A stretch of DNA of 64,000 bases from Mycoplasmoidaceae bacterium (GCA_024407855.1 JAKSVQ010000001.1:124001-188000), one strand, 5' to 3'; shown: positions 11,617-22,198, counted from the first letter of the stretch. The notes: a model not told the origin generated them from the sequence alone. A program made the numbers and translations.

Positions 11617-13818
11617 ATGGACTTATCTAATTTAAATGAAAATCAAAAAATAGCAGTGACCACAACACAAGGTCCAGTTTTGGTTATTGCTGGTGCAGGA
11701 ACAGGAAAAACTTCTGTTTTAACACACAGAATTGTTTATTTAATTTCTGATATTGGCGTTGATCCTAATCGAATCTTAGCCATTACATTTACAAATAAGG
11801 CAGCTGATGAAATGCGAAGTAGAATCAATAAAATGATTCCTCATTGTAACGCACAATGAATTAGAACATATCACTCAGCATGCGTTTTAATTTTGAAAGA
11901 AGATATTGATAAATTGGAATTAGGTTGAACTAATAATTTTTCAATTATTGACGATGATGATCAAGTTTCTTTAGTGAAACAAATAATGAAAGATTTAAAT
12001 TTACAAACGAAGGTTCAAGCGAAGAAATTTGTAAAAATTATTGGTGAAATAAAGTTGGATGATATTTCATTTGACGACTTTTCATTATATGAATTGGCAC
12101 AAAAATTTGAGGTGCCAAGTGAAATGGATGTTCAAGCAGCAAAATCCATATTTGATACTTACCAAAGACGTTTAAAAACTGCAGATCAACTAGATTTTTC
12201 CGACCTAATTAATTTTGTTCATCTATTGCTTTCAACCAAGGAAAATGTTAGAAAAAAATGACAGCAACGCTTTGATTATGTATTAGTTGATGAGTTCCAA
12301 GATACTAACTTAAAACAGTTTGACATTGTTAAATATTTAGTATCTGATCAAAACAATGTATTTGCTGTTGGTGATCCAAACCAAACAATTTATACGTGAC
12401 GTGGAGCATATCCAGAAATATTTGATGATTATGTTGAACATTTTAAAGGTACCAAACAAATTAATCTTTATATGAACTATCGTTCAACATCTGAAATATT
12501 GCATGCCGCAAACAACCTAATTAATAACAACATTACTAATTTTAAAAATGAATTAGTTCCAATGAATCCATTTAATTCTGAAGTAAATGTTTATATTGGT
12601 GATTATTTAGATGAAGAAGCTAACTTCATCTGTTCAACAATTAATAGTTTTATTAAACAAGGCAAGAAATATTCAGATATTTTAATTTTGTATCGTGCAA
12701 ATTATTGTTCAAAGTCAATTGAAGAAAAATTAATGCAAAATCAAATTCCATATATTGTCTATGGTTCGGTTAATTTCTATGCACGAAAAGAAATCAAAGA
12801 TTTAATTTCTTATTTAAAGATGATATATAAACCAGATGATATCTCCGCAATGAGAATTATTAATGTGCCAAGAAGAGCAATTGGTATTGATTCATCAAAC
12901 AATATATCAGCTTGAGCTAATAAACATGGTATGAGTTTTGTTAATGCTTTATACCAAATTGAGGAAGTTGATACCATCTCTGATGCAACAAAGAATAAAG
13001 TTAAAGGATTCTTATCCGATCTAGAATTTTTAAAGAAATCAATTCAGACACAAGGTATTGGAAGTGCAATTCCAACTCTTGTAAAAGAACTTAAATATAT
13101 TGAATATCTAGAAACAACTGAAACTGAAATTGAAGATCGTAAAGAAAACATTGATGAATTAAATCGTGCTTTATTGGAATTTTTAAGAAGAAACCCAAGA
13201 GGGACAATTATTGATTACATTAATGAAATTAATTTATATACTTCTGCTGAAAAAACAAGAATTGATAATTCACAAGTTGTACAGTTAATGACTGTTCATA
13301 TGGCTAAAGGAAAAGAATTTGACACTGTCTTTATTTATGACTTCAATGAAGGAGTTATTCCAAGTCCTAATGCAATATTAGATCGTCACGGTCTAGAAGA
13401 AGAACGAAGAATTGCATATGTAGCAATGACACGTGCAATTAACAATTTAATTATTACTTGTACAAGAGACAGTGGTTATGGCTATGGTAGATATCGTAAT
13501 TATGCCCCAAGTCGTTTTTTAAAAGAAATAAAGGCATATCAAATGGCATATCGTAATACAAAGAAGATTTCCGACAAAGATCTTGAATGGTATGACTCAA
13601 GAGCTGATAAAATGCCATTTGCCCCTGAAGTTGATTTAAATAAGATTTATACGAATAAAGAGCAATTTAAGGTTGGTGATGTAATTGTTCATACAACCTT
13701 TGGCTCAGGCATTGTCACTAAAGTTGAAGGTACAATGATTGAGGTTATCTTTAAAAAACCATATGGCAAGAAAACTATTGTTGCTAGCCATAACGCTATA
13801 AAAAGGGTTGTTAGTTAA
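11617..13818 (+). CDS. pcrA: ATP-dependent DNA helicase PcrA/UvrD
   Basis: A 733-residue superfamily 1 helicase, close to the family's usual length. Motif order is Q motif [10 protein letters not shown], motif I GAGTGKTS, motif Ia [12 protein letters not shown], motif II DEFQDTN, motif [16 protein letters not shown] (with UGA=Trp), motif IV NYRST, motif [15 protein letters not shown] and motif [16 protein letters not shown]. The C-terminal tail after residue 680 ([22 protein letters not shown]) is the Tudor-like RNA-polymerase-interaction domain of PcrA. It unwinds DNA in repair and removes stalled complexes. Four UGA interruptions are all in the same frame. Confidence 0.96.
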
Positions 13819-13835
13819 TATATAATAAACAACGT

Positions 13836-14627
13836 ATGAGAATATTATTTATCGGTGATATTTTTGCTAAACCTGGTAGAAAAGCTCTAACAGATAATTT
13901 AAAAAATATCATCAAAAAAGAAAAAATTAATTTTGTCATCGCTAATGCTGAAAATGCGACACATGGTCGTAGTTTAAGTCAAGCTCATTATGATGAATTA
14001 ATTAAATCTGGTGTGGATATGATTACCATGGGTAATCATACATGAGATACAACAGAAGTTTTTGATGTATTAAATAACAACGATAAAATTATTCGTCCTT
14101 TAAACATTGAACCAACAGTTAAAGAAAGTCATTATGGTGTTGGTACTAAAGTTTGTAATGTTGGTAAGACAAAAGTAAGAATTTCTAACTTTATGTCAAT
14201 GCAATGTTCTGCTCGAACAACAATGACAAATCCATTTACCGCCTGTGAACAATTAATTAAGAAATGCAAAGAACCAATCCATATTATTGATTTTCATGCG
14301 GAAACAACATCTGAAAAGAATGCGTTCTTAATGGCTTTTGCCGGAAAAGTATCAGCAATCATTGGAACTCATACACATGTTCAAACTGCTGATGAAAAGA
14401 TTTATAAAGGCACAGCCTTTATAACAGATGCTGGTATGTGTGGCGCAAAAGAATCAATAATTGGTGCAAAACCAGAAGAAATTGTTAATATGTTTAAAGG
14501 ACAATCACCAAGATTCCATTTAGAACCAGCTAAAGGTGATTACCAATTTAACTCAGTTATTATTGAGTTTGATGACAAATCAAACAAAGTAAAAAAGATT
14601 TGGCATCATAATATTAATAACAACTAG
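13836..14627 (+). CDS. ymdB: YmdB-type metallophosphoesterase
   Basis: A 263-residue calcineurin-like phosphoesterase of the YmdB family (cyclic-nucleotide phosphodiesterase; YmdB also affects RNA turnover in Bacillus). Metal-binding motifs in order are GDIFAKPGR near residue 7, NAENATHGRS near residue 39, GNHTWD near residue 67 (W from UGA), DFHAETTSEK near residue 151, and GTHTHVQTADE near residue 178. The later DAGMCGA segment is also typical. The length is normal. It follows pcrA by 17 bases and is followed immediately by two tRNA genes. Confidence 0.93.
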
Positions 14628-14635
14628 TTTGTTAC

Positions 14636-14711
14636 TGCCCGTTAGTGGAGCGATTAACACGTCACACTCTCAATGTGAAGATCATGGGTTTAAATCCCAT
14701 ACGGGTAACCA
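14636..14711 (+). tRNA. tRNA-Glu (anticodon CUC)
   Basis: A 76-base cloverleaf with encoded CCA. The acceptor stem is TGCCCGT paired with ACGGGTA (one G-T pair). The anticodon stem TCACA/TGTGA encloses CTCTCAA, giving anticodon CUC for GAG codons. The T-stem is ATGGG/CCCAT. The body resembles mycoplasma tRNA-Glu. The usual tertiary pair G19-C56 is replaced by A19 (14653) and T56 (14691), which can still pair. A UUC isoacceptor is expected elsewhere in the genome. Confidence 0.85.
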
Positions 14712-14712
14712 T

Positions 14713-14786
14713 AGGGATTTAGTTCAATGGTAGAATAAAAGTCTCCAAAACTTCTGATGTGAGTTCGATTCTTACAATCCCTGCCA
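14713..14786 (+). tRNA. tRNA-Trp (anticodon CCA)
   Basis: A 74-base cloverleaf with encoded CCA. Acceptor AGGGATT pairs with AATCCCT, discriminator G73. The D-loop has GG, the anticodon loop CTCCAAA gives anticodon CCA, and the T-arm is GTGAG-TTCGATT-CTTAC. The base pair at 27-43 is an A-C mismatch. It reads only UGG, so a second tRNA-Trp(UCA) must exist elsewhere to read the many in-frame UGA codons of this genome. It lies one base after tRNA-Glu. Confidence 0.88.
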
Positions 14787-14788
14787 TT

Positions 14789-14818
14789 AAAAAAAGAGCT
14801 ATTTGCTCTTTTTATTTT
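14789..14818. terminator. Bidirectional terminator after the tRNA pair
   Basis: Stem 14791-14799 with 14805-14813 and loop TATTT, with A-run before and T-run after. It ends the pcrA/ymdB/tRNA transcript. It also overlaps the stop codon (14799-14801) of the convergent membrane protein gene. Confidence 0.85.
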
Positions 14819-15683
14819 TTCGAACATTGATCTTAGGTTGTTGCTTCTTTGCCATCTTATTAGATTTAGATTTCTTTGGCAATAGAGTGTCGCCAGATTT
14901 TATCCTAATTATTGTTCCTGGTAATTCAAACAAACACATAATTAGCAAATATATAAAGAACATAAATAATATTCAGAATCACAATCCAACACCGTTTTTG
15001 ATTGGATCAGAAATTAATGTTCATGGGAATGTAGTTCCATTAAAGAACATACAATCAACACCAAAGAAGTGGTTTATACAAATTGATGGAATTGAGAATA
15101 AACCAACAATTCACATTGCTCGACATGCATCAAGTATATTAGTTAACTTATATTGCTTTGTTGTTAATGTGAACAAAGCGCAGAAAATTAATACACTATG
15201 ATAAATTACTGAGTGAAGTCCAGCAAAGTGTAATATTGGGTATGTGTTTAAAGTTACAGGATAAACGAAATTTACAAGACCACCTAATAAGTTTCATGAA
15301 CACAACCATATAAAAGCTGTATCCCTTAATCAGTGATCTTTTTTCATTCAAATAATAATTGGCGCAATATATAAGAATATTGAACAAGTAAATAATGGGA
15401 AGACTCCTCATTGGAAAACTCCGTTATTCTCTACAAATGTATCCCAAATTATTTTTGATGGTTCTAATACGGCTACAACCGATCACAATGAAATCATTGT
15501 AATCTTGTATGCTTTATCGGTGCATTTATTTCTAAAGTAAATAACAATGAATAAGATGGCAGATAAAATAATAGCACACGTAACAAATTGTGGTCATCTA
15601 AATAGGTCAGCCATTATTCCGGCCGCTCTTAATTCTTCTCTTGGAGCAAAAAATAATCTAAAATAATCCCAAATACTAGGCAT
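14799..15683 (-). CDS. YwaF/TIGR02206-like integral membrane protein
   Basis: A 294-residue membrane protein with about six to seven predicted membrane helices and a highly basic C-terminal tail (KKSKSNKMAKKQQPK). It includes HFAGLHSVIYHSVLIF, a His-containing helix of the kind seen in YwaF-type proteins. Many Trp residues are encoded by UGA. It overlaps the end of its upstream paralog by 8 bases, so the two are probably translated together. The biological role of the YwaF family is not established. Confidence 0.72.
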
Positions 15684-16479
15684 GTTTTTTTCCTTTCGAA
15701 GTGTGTAAGTTTTCCCTTCCCTTCTTTTCTTTTATTGTATCTATTAATTTACAAACCCCATAAAAACCTCAATAAATAACAACAGCTTGTGCCGCTCATG
15801 CAATAAAAATTCATAGAGCTAAACTTGTATCGGAAATAACTTTTAAGAAATGTATTTCTTGAGGTGCAGAATGGTAAAACATTAAATTGCCTGGGATTCC
15901 TACAGATTGTGTAGTTTCATTAACCATAATGGCTAAAACAGAAATAATTGATACTAAAACCATGTATTTAAGTCCATCCATTGCTTTGTTTGGTCGATAC
16001 AATTTAACTAATGTTGCAACACCGACAGCAAGCATTGTTGCATGGAAAAAGCCTGAATGCAATGCCCAATGATTTCATAATGGATGGTCAGCTAATGCAG
16101 TTGATGGCCATAATGTAAAAGCTAAACCACCAACGACACTACCAGTAGATAAAAATGATTGACCAGTGGTTTTTAACAACTTATTTTTTGATAGGCTTAA
16201 TGCAGCAGCATATAAAAAAATAGAACTGAAGTGTAATGGTACATAACCATTAACATTTCGGTAGTCAGTATTTGTAACAATTACGATTTTGCCAACTTCA
16301 AAAGTTCAAATAACAATAAATAGAACAAGCATTATTTTTTCACGATGCTTATTCATTATTAATAAAGTAGCCAAACCTATTGCATATGATAATCAAATTG
16401 CAATGAAAATTCAATGTTGTGGGGATAATAATCCTGGACCTGAACCATTCAGATTAACTAAATTATATATATTTGACAT
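15676..16479 (-). CDS. YwaF/TIGR02206-like integral membrane protein (paralog)
   Basis: A 267-residue membrane protein with about six to seven predicted helices. The segments QHWIFIAIWLSYAI, PLHFSSIFLYAAAL and HSGFFHATML resemble the downstream gene and the YwaF family, including paired His residues in membrane segments. It ends in a short basic tail. UGA codons supply several Trp residues. It lies 4 bases after the dCMP deaminase gene and overlaps the next paralog by 8 bases, making a three-gene minus-strand operon. Confidence 0.72.
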
Positions 16480-16483
16480 GATT

Positions 16484-16969
16484 TTATTTTACTGTGTGAA
16501 CAATTGTTCGTCCAGTATATTTTCTTGTTTTAACACCAGCTAGTTTAAATAATTTTTTAGCTGCTTTTGTTGTTACCAAATCAGCATATTTGTCCGATTC
16601 ATAAACGACTTCTTTAATTCCAGTTTGAATGATAGCTTTAGCACACTCATTGCATGGGAATAAGTTGACATAGATAGTACATCCATTTAAATCTCTGCCA
16701 CCTAATGCATTTAATATTGCATTAAATTCAGCATGACAAACATAAAGGTATTTATTATCTAATGTACCGATTTTTTTGTTTCATGTAAGTTTATCTTCAG
16801 GACAGTTACGAGGCATACCGTTGTATCCAATAGAAACAACTTTATGGTCTGGACCAGCAATACAAGCACCAACTTGGCTGCTTGGATCCTTGCTTCGTAA
16901 AGCTGACATTGAGGCTAATCCCATAAAGAATTCGTCTCAAGAAATAATATCGTGTGGTTTAGTTTTCAT
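16484..16969 (-). CDS. dCMP deaminase (ComEB-type)
   Basis: A 161-residue zinc-dependent deaminase that converts dCMP to dUMP, feeding dTMP synthesis. The catalytic site is visible as CHAEFNAIL (His ligand and catalytic Glu) and [10 protein letters not shown] (PCxxC zinc ligands). The N-terminal [25 protein letters not shown] matches deoxycytidylate deaminases, as does SIGYNGMPR. The length is normal for the ComEB/dCMP deaminase family. It is the first gene of the operon with the two YwaF-like proteins and is divergent from the nucleotidase lipoprotein, so both nucleotide-related genes flank one promoter region. Confidence 0.92.
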
Positions 16970-16992
16970 AGTGTCTTTATTATACCGATAAT

Positions 16993-17014
16993 AAAAAGAT
17001 ATAAATATCTTTTT
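16993..17014. repeat. Perfect inverted repeat upstream of the nucleotidase promoter
   Basis: Arms AAAAAGATAT (16993-17002) and ATATCTTTTT (17005-17014) are separated by AA. It lies between the divergent starts of the dCMP deaminase and nucleotidase genes and just upstream of or overlapping the -35 region. It could be an operator, but such repeats arise easily in A/T-rich DNA. Confidence 0.4.
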
Positions 17015-17032
17015 AGAATTTACGATTTTTTG

Positions 17033-17038
17033 TATAAT
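17033..17038 (+). promoter_or_regulatory. -10 box for the nucleotidase transcript
   Basis: A perfect TATAAT preceded by TG (TGTATAAT, though not at the extended -10 spacing). A start near 17045 would give a leader of about 160 bases before the ATG at 17204. No strong -35 box is visible. Confidence 0.6.
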
Positions 17039-17044
17039 TGTCTT

Positions 17045-17203
17045 ATAGTTGATTATGTTGGTTGTTAAAAATAACATTCAAAATAATGTAAGAGTAACTT
17101 GCGGTAGAAGACCGCTTTCTTGCATCGCAAACACAATTAACTTAATAAAACAACACTAATTCTCTGCAGCATTGCGGAGAATTTTTTTGTTAAAGGAGTC
17201 ATT
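17045..17203 (+). promoter_or_regulatory. Structured 5' leader with intrinsic terminator: candidate riboswitch or attenuator
   Basis: A leader of about 160 bases. A long-range stem pairs 17047-17054 with 17135-17142 (8 bp, one G-U). It encloses small hairpins, including TGTTA/TAACA, ACATT/AATGT and GCGGT/ACCGC (at 17101-17115). After it comes a 10-bp terminator stem (17158-17167 with 17174-17183) followed by seven T residues, then a ribosome-binding site AAGGAG at 17193-17198. A terminator placed between promoter and RBS is the layout of transcription attenuation. I could not match it to purine, preQ1, T-box, TPP, SAM or FMN consensus sequences. Confidence 0.5.
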
Positions 17204-19471
17204 ATGAAGAAAAAAATTAAAAATATTTCAATGTTAGGAGCAATTGCTGTATCTGCTGGTTCATTGATGAACCTAGGATTGGCTAGCTGTGCAAAGCAAA
17301 GTAACGTTTCCTTTGGACATATATTATCATTTAATGATTTTCATGGTGCTGCTGTAGGATTTGGAGACAATCAATATTCTTTATCGGTTTCATCAAAGAA
17401 TCCTGGAGTTGAAAGATTGGCTAATGACTTCCACGAGTTTAAATTAAAAAATCCTAATACTGTAATTGTTTCAGCTGGTGATAATGCTTCTGATGACGCA
17501 TTTGGATCATGTTTACATGGAATGAATATATTTCCTTTACTTAAGGCATTAGGTGTTCAATATTCTGCAGTTGGAAACCACACTTGAGAATGAGGTGACT
17601 ATATTAAAGAATGAGAGCGAGTAGGTCGAACTGAAGAAACTGATGGTCATTATTTTGTTAGTTCTAATATTTTAACCGATCCACAATATCAAGATAAAGA
17701 ATGGCATACCGATGAAAAAGATACTGATGATTTCTTTAGAGATTTTACAATTTGAAATAATAATCGTCACAAAGCATTTGACCCATATAAAATTGTTGAT
17801 GTTGGTGGACACTCTATTTGCCTAATTGGCTTAACCACAGTTGGAGCAAAGAGCGATGGTAACCAAGATTATGTTAAAGATCTAGCATTTATTGATTATT
17901 CTGCAAGTGTTCACTATGCTAAATTCTTAGCAAAGAGAGAATTAGGTGATTCAAAGTATAAAGCAATTGAATCATTTGTTTTATTGACGCATGTTGAATC
18001 ATATTTTGATGGAACACCAGATAAGGTTGGTGCTGGAAAATTAGCAGCTGAAATTGATACAGACATTGATGCAATTATTTCTGGACATAGTCATAAAAAA
18101 GGTTGCGGTACTGTATACAACAGTAAATTAGATAAGAATATTTGAATCGGACAAGCAGAAACAGCTGGTCGATGCTATCTAGACACTCAATTTATTTTTG
18201 ATGATTATAGACCTATAGGCCAACGATTAATCAATGTTAGTATGACATTGCATTCAACATTTATTGATTATGGAGGGTTTAACCCATCAGATTCTAGAGC
18301 TTATAAAGCTGCTCAGATGCAACTTGGAACGATTAGAAGAAAAGCAAGAGACTTGTCAGAAAGAGAAAATTTAAGAAAAACAGTTGAAGATTTCTATGTA
18401 GAATTGAACAAGGTTAATAGTAAATTTAGTGAATCTGCGTGTCAACAGGAAACAACTGGAGAAGAATATCCTTTTTCCCAAGCTAGACAATATTTAGGAC
18501 ATCAATATGTATGACCATCTAATGACCCCCAAGATGAAGATATTGGTGCTCCAGATATGGAAACAATGTCTAATAATTACATTGTTGATGAATGTGGCGC
18601 TTGAGTTCATTATCATATTTTGAATGGTTTTCGTCAACCAGAAGGCAAAACATTTAGAAAACCATCAATATCATTAGGTTATTTTGATTCTATAACTGGT
18701 CAACTTGTTGTTCCTGGGCGTGAAGAAACAAAAGGGATAATTGTGGGAGACTTATACCAAATCATGTCACACGATGATGGTCTTGTATATGGGATGTTAA
18801 CATTAGGACAATTATGTAACATAATTGACTTCATATTAGCTGGTGAAGATAGCTTTGTGTATGGAAAAGAAAATAATAACACATATCATTGCGATGAGGG
18901 TTATCATACAGAACATTATAGTGATGGTCTTGATTACGATGCTCAAGGTAACCAATGTGTTAAAACAGATCAAATTGGTAAGCAAACCACTCAATCTGTT
19001 TACTTAGCTGGACCAATGCAATTCTGAGGAATGAGATTTGAAGTTGAAAGATATGAAGTTGAATTTAAAGGAAATGGTGGTAGCAACGCTAATAAATATA
19101 CAAGAAGATTCAGATTAAAAAGAGATAGTGATGGATCAAACCCTAGAGTATGAATATATGATGCTGAAGATGCAGATCAAAAACTAGATAACCCAGCAAC
19201 ATGAAAACAATGAACTTCAGATAAACCTATACCATTTGTTACTGATGGTTTTGTCTATGGTGGTGGAAATGGACAAGGATGTATGTTTAAACCATATATG
19301 GAATATTGTCAAGAAAAATATGGTGAAGATCAAGCACCTATTTTCAAATACTCAGACCTAAATCGAGACTGGGTACGCAATAGTCTATGATCACTTGAAA
19401 TTGACACCGTCCCTGGTGTTGATGCACCAAAAGCTTATTTTAAAGATTTGGTTACATGACCAACAGCATAA
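17204..19471 (+). CDS. Lipoprotein 5'-nucleotidase / 2',3'-cyclic phosphodiesterase family
   Basis: A 755-residue surface lipoprotein with signal MKKKIKNISMLGAIAV and lipobox LASC at about Cys28. The N-terminal metallophosphatase domain has the metal motifs SFNDFHGA, SAGDNASDD, VGNHTWEWG and ISGHSHKKG. A C-terminal nucleotidase domain lies around residues 480-570 (GYFDSITGQLV, KGIIVGDLYQIM and a TLGQL segment). A long tail of about 180 residues follows. The family dephosphorylates extracellular nucleotides so that nucleosides can be imported, which suits an organism lacking de novo purine and pyrimidine synthesis. Many UGA codons read as Trp. It is controlled by a structured leader with a terminator. 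Confidence 0.88.
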
Positions 19472-19498
19472 GAAAAAGCCCTATTGGGCTTTTTTCTT
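19472..19498. terminator. Bidirectional terminator between nucleotidase and dnaI
   Basis: Stem 19473-19481 with 19486-19494 and loop TATT, flanked by A- and T-runs. The dnaI stop codon (19481-19483) is inside the hairpin. Confidence 0.88.
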
Positions 19499-20371
19499 TA
19501 ATCGTTTACTTGGACCTTCATAGCTAATTTCAGTATTATCAACTAACATTGCTAAACGGTCAATTAATCGTGCAATCATGATATCTTTAGTTTCAGCATC
19601 TAATGAACCGTCTTTGCTTGTTAGATTTTTCTTCAATACTTGAATTAGTTTACTCATTTTTAAGTTAGAGATGACAATCATTGGTTTTTCTTGTTCACAA
19701 CGGTAGTTAAGAATAACCAATAGGACATTTAAATAAAATCAGGCATTAGTATATTCTGCTCCAAAGTCATCTAAAACTAAAATATCAGCATTACAACAAT
19801 TATCAATAATTCTCTTGTTAATTAAGTTATCACCAGAGAAGTTGTCTTTCATTTGTCTTACTGCCTCTGGTAGAAATAAGTAAGCCACCGAACGATTGTT
19901 CATTAAGATCATGTCATTACAATAGCTAATAATCTTATGAGTCTTTCCTACACCAACAGAACCTTGCAAGCAAAAACCAATAATAGTATTTTTTTCAATT
20001 GATTCTTTTAACATTTGGTTGAGTTTTTCTTCTCTTACATCAACAACTGGAAAATCAGGTTTGTCATTAGTTAATGATAAGCATAGCTTATTATCACTAA
20101 ATTCACGGACAAGATAATTGTCTTGTAGTTTCTTTTTTGGACATGCTCTTGTCTTCAAAACAATCTTTCCAGTGTCTTCATCACGAGTAAGACACATATG
20201 TAAGAATGAACCAGAAGTACATTGATTAGCTGGTAAGGCAGCACAAGCTGCTTCATTCATATAGATTTGTGTTGCTAATTGCTTATATTGCTCTTTTTCA
20301 GAAGCAGTAAATTTTAGATCTTTAAAAGGTTTATATTCTTCAAAGATATCCTTTTCATGTTTTTTAGTCAT
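19481..20371 (-). CDS. dnaI: Primosomal helicase loader DnaI
   Basis: A 296-residue AAA+ ATPase that loads the replicative helicase DnaC at the origin. The N-terminal half contains Cys/His residues (QCTSGSFLHMC, ACPKKK) typical of the DnaI helicase-interaction domain. Walker A is LQGSVGVGKTH near residue 140, and Walker B is ADILVLDDFGAEY near residue 205. The C-terminal part has the sensor VISNLKMSKL and a trailing RL-rich segment. One UGA after GAEYTNA is Trp. It follows dnaB by 3 bases; dnaB and dnaI side by side is the standard Firmicute and mollicute arrangement. Confidence 0.93.
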
Positions 20372-20374
20372 AAA

Positions 20375-21508
20375 TTAGAATCCTTTAGAGAAATATTGAC
20401 TAACTTTATCTTCAACAGTTGTTTTAGTTTCTTTGTTTGCATTTTTCAAGTGGGCAACAACTTGTTTAGCATCAATTAAACCTAAACCATTAACTGTATA
20501 AGCAGCCTTAGTAATGTATTTTTTGTTTAATTGACCATTTGTTTTGTTTAAACTAAAGTCAATTAATACATTAATGATTTCATCATTTAAATGAAATTTA
20601 GTTCGTAAGATATGAATTAATTGTTTTTCATTACTATCTAATGCTTTTTTAAAGATGATTGATAAGTACAATTCAGCATTACACATTTTGTAATCTAAAT
20701 AAATCTTATCTTCCATTTCTTTGTCTAAACCAGTAGTAAATAATCTAAAGTCACGATTTACAGATTGAACTGGAGCTGTAACTTGTTTATTTACTAAACG
20801 GTTAAAGTTTTGAATTAATAGGTTAGCATTAACTATGTTAAAACTATCCATATCATTAATTGAATCATATAGAACAAATTCAATGTCTTTTAGTGAAATT
20901 TGATATTTTGCATAAACATCTTGAATAATGTTTTTACAATTATCATCAATAACTAATGGTAATGAAGTTGTTTTTTGAATATTTGCATAAAGTTTTTCAA
21001 AATCAAGAATGTGAGTGCTTTTTAAATCTTGATTATTGAATACTTGATCAAATGTTCTAGTAATTTCAATTGCATCTTGTAATTGACTAGATGGAGCATT
21101 CTTATATTCAAGGTATTCATAGTTTGTTGTACCGATTTGGTTAATAAGCAATGCTTTAAGTTTAGGGTTAGCAATAAAGTCTTGGTAAACCATTGCAGGT
21201 TTTACTACTAATATAAGGATATTATCCTTATTATTGTTAGTTGAAATAAAAGTCGAAACCAAACCAATAGCTTCTAGTTTGTCTTTTGCTATAGATAATT
21301 CATCAGCACTTACATTTAATTGTTTGCAAATAGAAGCAGAATTAAATGTTAGGTTTTGATCTTTACTGTTTTCTACCATATTAGAAAGGATGACATAAAA
21401 ACTAGTAGCGGTTTGACCAACTATAGGTAAATATAGATCATATAAAGCATTAATGTTTAGCTTGAATTCGTTTACTTTTTTAACTGTAAAGAAAAAATTG
21501 TTAAACAT
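20375..21508 (-). CDS. dnaB: Replication initiation and membrane attachment protein DnaB
   Basis: A 377-residue Firmicute-type DnaB (not the E. coli helicase), which helps DnaA and DnaI load the helicase. The N-terminal winged-helix part includes ALYDLYLPIVGQTATSFYV, the signature start of DnaB/DnaD-like proteins. The C-terminal half carries a DDBH2-like helical region (LNDEIINVLIDFSLNKTNGQLNKKY), which matches the YxxxIxxxW-type region found in DnaD-like proteins in a degenerate form. No UGA codon is needed to keep the frame. It sits between coaE and dnaI in one operon. Confidence 0.9.
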   Translation of the reverse strand: MFNNFFFTVKKVNEFKLNINALYDLYLPIVGQTATSFYVILSNMVENSKDQNLTFNSASICKQLNVSADELSIAKDKLEAIGLVSTFISTNNNKDNILILVVKPAMVYQDFIANPKLKALLINQIGTTNYEYLEYKNAPSSQLQDAIEITRTFDQVFNNQDLKSTHILDFEKLYANIQKTTSLPLVIDDNCKNIIQDVYAKYQISLKDIEFVLYDSINDMDSFNIVNANLLIQNFNRLVNKQVTAPVQSVNRDFRLFTTGLDKEMEDKIYLDYKMCNAELYLSIIFKKALDSNEKQLIHILRTKFHLNDEIINVLIDFSLNKTNGQLNKKYITKAAYTVNGLGLIDAKQVVAHLKNANKETKTTVEDKVSQYFSKGF

Positions 21509-21574
21509 GTAAATCTCTATATCCTTTCTTAGGTAATAAGTTAATAATTTAAGTACTTAAATTCTTAAATGTAA

Positions 21575-22198
21575 CTACATTATGATATGTTGATTTATAT
21601 TCTTACAAATTTTTAAAATATTATTTTTCAAAAACTTTTTATTTTGCGAGTTATTCACAAAGATATCCACATTTATGCACGGGGTATCAGATACCTTATT
21701 ATCTATATTTAATATAGAAAGATTGATTTTCTTGGACTTTTCCACAAAGATTGTGGGAATCTTTTTTAAGTAGTTAAATTTCTTTCTTTGATAATCTTTC
21801 TTTCAATCTTTGTTAGTGAAAACTAACAAAACTTTATCGAATAAATTAGCAAAATCTGTCGGGTAAAAGAGATAAGTGGCTAATTCAATATATCATGTCT
21901 TTTTATTATCTAATTGCTTTATTGCTTTAGCAATAAGCGGGTTCATTATTTTATTAAGTTTTACAAGAGCTTTTTTATCTTGAAAAACTAGCTTACCTAA
22001 AGCCTTACGATCTACTTCCATAGAAGTAACATATTTAGATCCAAAAGCTTTTTTAATTGCTTTGTATCCAGGTTTATTTACCTTATATATAGAACGAACA
22101 TATTCATCAGCAATGAATGTGTTATATCCTGCTTCTTTAATGTATTGCATTGCAGTAGTTTTGCCACTACAAGGTAATCCTGTAACACAGATTTTCAT
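21575..22198 (-). CDS. coaE: Dephospho-CoA kinase
   Basis: A 207-residue kinase that performs the last step of coenzyme A synthesis. The P-loop GLPCSGKTT lies near residues 7-15. ADEYVRSIY is the substrate site, and VDRKALGKLVFQD is the typical CoaE segment. After a first UGA (Trp) the frame runs on through KVLLVFTNKDWKKDYQRKK and ends with DIFVNNSQNKKFL, which corresponds to the family's C-terminal D-x-V-I-x-N-x-G/S segment. A standard-code reading would truncate it to 101 residues. The tail is very Lys/Asn-rich. It is the first gene of the coaE-dnaB-dnaI operon, an arrangement related to that of Bacillus. Confidence 0.88.

Noticed and set aside
12931..13818. A separate UvrD-like gene of 295 residues
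   Set aside because: It is in the same frame as the upstream helicase motifs and separated only by UGA; it is the C-terminal half of pcrA.
21651..21760. Cluster of DnaA-box-like 9-mers (TTATTCACA, ATATCCACA, TTATGCACG, TTTTCCACA) upstream of dnaB, suggesting an origin of replication
   Set aside because: Reading UGA as Trp, the stretch is coding for the C-terminal half of coaE (21575-22198 minus), with the expected motif DIFVNNSQNKKFL. No dnaA gene is near. The matches are explained by Lys/Asn/Val-rich codons.
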